Origin: Doryteuthis pealeii
Taxonomy: Eukaryota > Mollusca > Cephalopoda > Myopsida > Loliginidae
Direction: 5' to 3'
Assembly: GCA_023376005.1 (NCBI GenBank)
Contig: CM042141.1
Span: 94,091,145 to 94,155,144 of the forward strand
DNA: 64,000 bases
In this document: positions 51,101-59,000 of the stretch, piece by piece
Layout: every line of letters begins with the position of its first letter
How positions within the stretch are numbered: position 1 is the first letter of the stretch
Notes under the pieces: generated by a model
What the model was told of the DNA's origin: nothing
What the model saw: the letters and a program-made list of their open reading frames with translations, nothing else
The model's database searches: none
Position numbers and translations under genes: made by a program

Positions 51101-54100
51101 TGTAGGATGTTACATAAGGTCATTTTTAAATGGAGTGTGGTATCCTACAATGCAGACCAAATCAAAATACTCAACAGTAATCTAACATATGCCAAAATAA
51201 GATATCCAGATGGACAGGAGTCAACTGTGTTCGCAATTTGGCATTATGCTTTGAAACAGAGTTAAGCCCTGAGTCTCCCATGGCAGAACAAGATAGAGGT
51301 AACCTGGTTGTTCCTATACCAAAGGAGAACAGGACATGTAATGGTGATGCTGATGATGTCCCCAATGATGAAGTGATCCAAATGGATGACAAGACCCCCT
51401 GATCATTATGGATGGTGACACCACAATTTTCCAAGGAGAGAAGAATATGTTATCCTATGCTCATGTTCTACAAGCAATAGACTCACCCACATAAGCAATA
51501 GACTCACCCACATAAGCTATATCAATTGGATTTTACCCCCCCATCCTCATTTTGTAGCTGAGTTTTGTTTAGTTAAATAAAGCTTAGTATTTTTACTTCT
51601 GTTCTGAGTTTTGTTTTACTTATCACATGGAATACAACTGATTTGAATTCAGAGTTTTTTTTCAATACCAGTTGCCTTAATAAGGCCAAAAAGCCCAGTC
51701 TGCCCTACTGTTTAACCATAACTGGGGAAAAAAGATGTGGATTCATGCCTTTCCCAAGGACATTAACATGACATAAATAGTAAACATCTCATTCAAGACT
51801 CAAGTTCAAATCTTAGAGGAGGCTGTTTGCAATTCCCTTAGCGCTAATACACTTGGAAAGGTATGTATCCAACTATTCTCCCTCCAGCTATGGGTAAATA
51901 GTAGGGCAGACTGGGCACTTTAACCTTGTTTAGATAACCAATCTAGGAAAAGGAAAACTGTCAAAAATCCACTTAAAAATTGAACTTGTGTCACACCCTA
52001 CTCGTATGAAGGGGTTAGGTAAATATATATATATGCAGATAAATGCTTTTCTTGTCATCAGTCAGCAATGACATAAGTTTTATCAAAAGTTATGACTGAA
52101 AATTGTATTTCCAATTCCTAATCCTTGTCACAACTAATTGAGATTTGTTTTGGGTTGTGTCATGGGTTGCTCATTTTGTTCCATCTTATTTAATAAAATC
52201 TGAATTAATTTTAAATTTGAAACCTAATGGTACTTGAATGCATCCAGTTATAAATTGAATAGCCAACCCCCCCCCCCCACTAATTAGTTTAAGACTCTAT
52301 CACTACTCATAAAATCTCACTTCTTTTTGTTGCTAATGATGTCAGATGACAATAATGGTAATGGTTAGTAAACAAATTATAATATTTAGTTAACAAGTTC
52401 ATTCTTTTATCAAACAAATTTATTAAATATTTTTAAATACACTATGTTTCAGTCGATGTGTCTGCCAGTCTTCTTCAGGTGTTTCTTGTCAAAATCAAAA
52501 ACCTTCTTGTTGAACTCAGTAGTCTTCATGTCATAATTGAGATTAAATAAAGGATTTGTTTCAAAGTTCCATGAAGGCTCCCAATTACAACACGAAGGCT
52601 CCCAATTACAACACGAAGGCTTCGGAGTTCAACAAGAAGCTTCCTCAGTTTGACAAGAAACACCTGAAAAAGGATAGAGGATACATCGGCTGAAATGTTG
52701 TGTATGTAACAATAAAGATGAGAACAATAGTCTGAAAAATCTAAATAATACAAATTTGGAAAATGATTTTCATTTATAATACAAGTCTATCAAGCTGTAA
52801 AATGTTACCTGAGTTTATTTCTTTTACTTCATCCTTTTTTCTTTCCTTATCCTGTTTTTCACTTTCCTCTTCTTCCTCTTCCTCAGTTTCCAATTCCATC
52901 TCATCATCATCATCATCATCATCTTCACTATATTCAGATTTTTCAATTGGTATCACTTGTGTTAATGTTATTTCAGCAGTTGTATTCTCTTTCTTACTAG
53001 GCTGCTTCTAAAAAAAGATAATGAAAAATATTTTATTTACTATATCAAACATTAGATAACAATATTCAGACATGTATGTGTATAAAAACAATATGAGGTT
53101 TATGTATGTGTTCATAAACTATGAAATGGATTAGAGTAACTGATAAACATTCTTATAGGTAATCAATTCTTTTTCAACAGTCATGGCTGATTTTGGTAAT
53201 ATTTCAATATCTATTTCCATCACTTTCATTATGAACAGAATATAAAAACTTAAGACTCATTTGGTTGTACAAATATAGAGAATGAAGAAAGGGCTTCTTT
53301 GTGTCATTATTTACCTTCCACCAAAGAAGGAAAACAAATGTTGAAAAAAAAGAAATGTGCAGAGATAGAAAACACCTTTGAAAATGATATCCATTCCTTT
53401 TGAATGTCAAGTGTCTTTACTTAGTTACCTACCTTGCAAATTATGGCTACCTTGTGATTACTTAACATTTTATTGGCATAAGAAGGTGTTTCATTTTGGG
53501 ATAATAGATAGGCAAGGTCCTATAATTTTTGTAAGGTAGTGTAGATTTTAAAATAATGATAAACTAAATAGAAAAATACAATGGTCACAGAGTTTGATAG
53601 ACAGAGTGTGGCCCGAGGTCATCTGGGGGTATGGCTCTCATTGGCCTGGAGGGTCATGTGATCAGGCGACTTTGGGAAAATAAATCAGAATTTAGTCAGT
53701 TGGAGACTGAGTACCCAATTTGGGCAGACATAGTTATGTGTTTCTGCTCCTTGTGTGCACAAGTTGTTAAAGAATAGATTGGAAATCAACCGATTCGGAG
53801 GTAATAAAAGTGTATACACAAAAATATGACAATGTTGTTTCCATGACTAAAAACTAAGAAAAATGGGATGCACAGAGAAGGAGACAACTCTGATAGAAGA
53901 AGAAGAAACAGCATCCTGATATGAAGAAATAGGCATCCCCAGCTGAAAAAGAACTCCGAAAGAAAAAAAACCCTGATAGATAATGAAAAATGGAGCAGAG
54001 AGAATTATGATGGAAGAAAAAGGTAAGAACTTAAGAAGCGTTATACAACACTCAGTTCTTTTTAAACTGAATTATTTAATACTTACTTTTGGCTCATTCA

Positions 54101-56052
54101 TTTTGATTGGTTTCTGTGAATAATTCAATTTTCGTTTAACAGATTTAGCAATCACAGTTGATGGAATCACAGCAGATTCTTCTTTTTGCTTTTGTTGTAG
54201 CTGTTAGAGATAAATATAGGAGGAAAGACAAAACTATGTAAAAAATGTTAATGTTTTCTTGTGTTTAAAATTTATGAACAAATCAATAAATAGAATTAAC
54301 ACACAGACTAAAATATATAAAATAACTGAACTTTAAATTAAACTAATAAATACTTTGCGAAATGTAATCAATACTGAATGGTAAGAGTAGAGGAAACAAC
54401 AATGTATGTTGCATCTGTCCAAGTTAAAAGTGTAGTAAAGCTAACCCAAAGCTGAACATTTTTAGACCATATTTTTCCAATGCAGGTATTATTGGGGAAC
54501 AATTTGCCCATTTACAAAAACTTTTCTCATTCCCCAATGATACCTGCATCAGAAAAATAAGACTTAAAATGTTCAGCTTTGGGTTATCCTTACCATTAAC
54601 CTGGACTAGTAGGCAATTTCATCACTTCTACATCTAACTGTTGGGTCAGTTGATTATCAGGATAAGAAATGTTTTCTATTTGGAAATATATCTATCCATA
54701 TATAAAGGACAGTTGTGTGTATGTGTATGTCTGGAGGAAACTTTGAAAGTAAAACAATGAACGACAAAGTAAAATATATTTATACACATTAAATATCACC
54801 AGGGCTTGGTTTTTGAGCAAAAATAATAAAGATTTGATTTATATTTGTGAAAAGGATTAAAAAATAAAATTTAAATGATAACAGAATGGAATATTTTTTT
54901 GCATTTAATATTTTGAATAGTAGACATTAACGTTTATTTTCAGAGTGGCTGGAGCGATGCAAGGTCTTTTTTTACATAGGGATTTTAATGGGGCATCTGA
55001 CGAGGATCCAACTCACGATTGAGTAATAATGGATCCATGGGACTAACTTTTTTTTAAATCCCCCCTCTACCCTGGCGATGCTGGGTGGCTGCTTCTAGTA
55101 CAAATATAAAAAGGAAAAAGAAACTGTTTTATTCAGTTTTAAAGGATCAGAAAACAGTTAAAATCATTTACAAAAAATTTTAATCAATATCATACCAATG
55201 TAATTTCTTGCTGATATTTCTTTTTCACATTTTCTATTTCTGTCTGCCATTTTTTTTCTTGTTTCTTGAATTGCTTGTTAAAATTTTCCTCCAAACTTTG
55301 AACCTATAAAAAATAAAGCAAACATCTAAAATCATAGATATATATCTACATTTACATTTTTGTTTTTAAGCAAATCTTAAGAGATTATTTAGGGTTGATG
55401 AGACAAAAAATATAAATGTTACCCAGAAATACAAATTAAATCTTAAATTACAAAAAAGTTTTCTTTGTTTGAGATTGAAATATATCAATTACAAGTCACT
55501 TGAGTGAATGTCTGTATCTGTGTGTGTGAGAGAGAGAAAGATGAGAATTAAATACTGTGTTGCTTTTAGCTTGAGTTAACACAAAAACCAACTGTGTAAA
55601 TTTAAAAAAATACCTTGTCTCACAATCAAAATTGAAATATATATATATATATATATAAATAATTTCAATTTATAGGGATAGCCTGCTAAGTCTAGCCACA
55701 CTGAGGAGATGTGATATGTTGAAACACAGTGTCTGTGGATGACTAAATATATACTCTAAACCTCTGGTAGGTTGAGCTCTCTGGAGAAGAAATTTGCTGA
55801 TGACTGCCAATTACACTTAAATTGCAAGGCTCTCCTATGAAATGGATGGAGTTCTCTGACAGCCTTTACATTTATACATATCTATGTATTTATCAGTTAA
55901 ATTCTCCCTCCCACTTGTAAGTGTGCTGATGGCTCAGCAGTTAGGAATTCTGATGAAAAATCGATTGGTTTCAATCCTGGCTGGAGGTAGCCTGCTAAGT
56001 CTAGCCACACTGAGGAGATGTGATACGTCGAAACACAGTGTCTGTAGATGAC

Positions 56053-56089
<37 letters not shown>

Positions 56090-59000
56090 TGATATGTTCT
56101 GAAAAATATGCCAGGGTAAGCAAATTCAGATTCAAGTAAAATACTTCAGAAAAAAAATATTGAAAAAAATTCAATGCATATTGGCTTACTCTCTCTTTCC
56201 CCAAATAAGCAGCAGTTAAATGCTCTGCTGACTGGCTGATTGTAAACTTTATTCAGACATACTCCATATTTGTGTCATATTGTGGAAACAGATTATTTGA
56301 AATTGAATTTTGCGTATCAGAAGTATCTGGGGTTATTTTATGCCTAGAGGTTAGGGAGTCAGGTTCACCATACTTAAACATATAATGAACACAATTCCCT
56401 GACCGTTATATTTTTTGTGTAGTTGTTTCTTAAGAGTTTGAATAATAGTGTGACTAGAGTTTGAACTCGTTTACTATGATGTCACAGTCCAGCACATTAG
56501 CCACTATGCCACAAGGACTCCCCTGACCAGAAAAAGAAAAAAAAATGAAAAAAAAAAAAAGATTTAAAAAAAGAAAGATATTTGCCTTTTTTTCAAGTAA
56601 TGGTTCAGTGGATTTTGATTTTACTTTTTTCCCAACTGGCACAGATTCAACATCCTTTTTAGATACAACTGCAGCAGGTTCATTATTCTCATCATCATCA
56701 TCACAGATGGACCCAAGGTTGGACTGCTTAACTAAAAGAAAAAGGATAAAGTTTAATCTTTTAAATTCATAAAAATTTACATAGGGGAAATGACTACAAT
56801 TTTTATTGTCATGTTTTACAATATACTATATCCCATTTATGTTGCATCTTTAAAATGTTTAATAAGATTAATATAGATAGATGAAATTAATAGCTATTCA
56901 AGCAATCCTAGCTAAATATGGAATCAAATGTACTTGTAGGGAGACAAACATAATTGTCTTCTCTTGGATAGTAGGTGTGGCTTCCTATGTCACATGTCTG
57001 TTGGTCACATGACAATTCAGCCCCTTGAAATTATATCTTTTATCTCCTTTCTTCAAGGGGACAACACCTATCATGTTTAAAACCTCACTCATTGAGCAAA
57101 AAGGACATATTTTCTCAGCTCTGTTCCTAGAACAGACTAGAGACAATTAGTCACCAACTTTCTCGCCATTTATTACACCTCACCATGGAAGACACTGTAA
57201 GCCATTTATAATTAATTACACTTTGCTTATTCATGGAATATATTGTATACTTAATTTGTTTGGAACATATGTATTCTGATATTTTTTGTTATGTTTATTA
57301 AACATTCATATGTGCATTCTTCATGAGAGTTGTCTGTCTTTTCTCACCAGATTTTCAGTGTTAGCATATCTATGGATGTACTAATGTATTATAAGGACTT
57401 AATGTTGGTTTCAAACAAATACCTACTAATCCTAATATACACATTCACTCAACCATAAAATTTAAAAATTTAAAGAAACCCAATTATCATGAATGATCTT
57501 ATCAACAGAATAGATATTGAATCTAATAAAGCCTTTCTCAAACTTTTAATGAAGTATGTTTCCTGAATTTCAGTTCTTATTATGGAATGATTGTTGCCTT
57601 GACACCAGAAATTTGTCCTTAGACAGTATTTCCCCATTGTTTATGCTAACGTCAACAAACAAGCTTTAGAATTTTGAAAGTACACTGGTATATTGATTTA
57701 CAAGTTTAATTTGTTCTGCTCATCAACTCAAATTCCTTGGATATCAAATCAATTTTTCTCAAACTGAAATGCCATAAATCTGTTACAGCCCCCCTCCAAA
57801 CCCCTAATTTTTTTGTTATGTTTTTCTAAATAAGAAAAATAGCTGACTGTATTGTATAAAAACCTAATAAAATAGAATGTAATAAATTATATGCTGTAAT
57901 ATGTTTTAATGTTCATTTTTTATAAGTGATATTTTTCTTTAGCGTAATAAATTTGGAAACTTAAATGTTTTTAGTGAACATATTAACATAAGCATATCTG
58001 AAGCTCACTTGAACTTCAAATCTTATCTCCCAACACAAAGCAAAAAAAAAATGACTGAGTGACAGCTCATAAACTTGGAAAACTTGTAAGTTGGGGTACT
58101 CATCATACGTTAAGGTAGCACTGTATTTTTAGTTATAAAGATTCCCCTGACGATGCGCATGAACATAATTTAAGACATCCTATAAAATTATTAAAAAAAG
58201 GAAAATGTCAAACATACTTAGCTTCCTGCGTAAATCCACAAGATCAGCTTCATATTGATTATCTCGTTCTTCAAAAAGTTTTGTTAAGTTTTTTATTTCT
58301 GCCTGTTAGGAAAAAAGAAAATACTTAATATATGTACATATACATTTAGATATATGTGATGGACATTGGGAAACTTTTTTTGGTTGTATTGGGAACATGG
58401 TACCCTTTGACAAAAGGTGGAGGTCCACCTGAAATATCAGGATTAATAAATAAGATTAAACACAACACAATATTCATTACTTTAAATTTTGGTTATTATT
58501 CCTGATCTTATATTTTTCCACACTTTCAATACAACCAAAAAAGGTTTTCCAACATCCATCACATATATCTATTAAGAAGAATACATGAACTCCCTAACAA
58601 CATACATATACATTTACATATACATTTACATATACAGACAATACTTCATTAAAAATATCCTAACCTTTTTTTGTCTTATTTATAATGATTAAAAAAATGA
58701 ACAACATTTTTGGAATGTTTTTGATTTTACTATAAAAACACCTATCATTATATATTTCTAACCAAATTGATCTGCATCTAATACAGTGAAGTTCATTCTT
58801 TTCATTAACTTCCATAGCTTGTATATTATGTAGTAATAATTTGTCAGACAATCCTGAAGAAAAAACAGTTTGTTCCTAAAATGTATATGTGTGATTTGAA
58901 TAAATATGTTGGGAATTTATAAACCTAACTCCACATGAACTTAAGACATATGTTTTACATATATTTTATCTTGGTTAAATGCAGGTATTCATCTTCATAT

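Noticed and set aside
52763..53011. 82-codon plus-strand frame, almost all serine and phenylalanine
   Set aside because: It is the antisense shadow of the Asp/Glu-rich DZIP1 exon 7 (GAT and GAA runs read as ATC and TTC).
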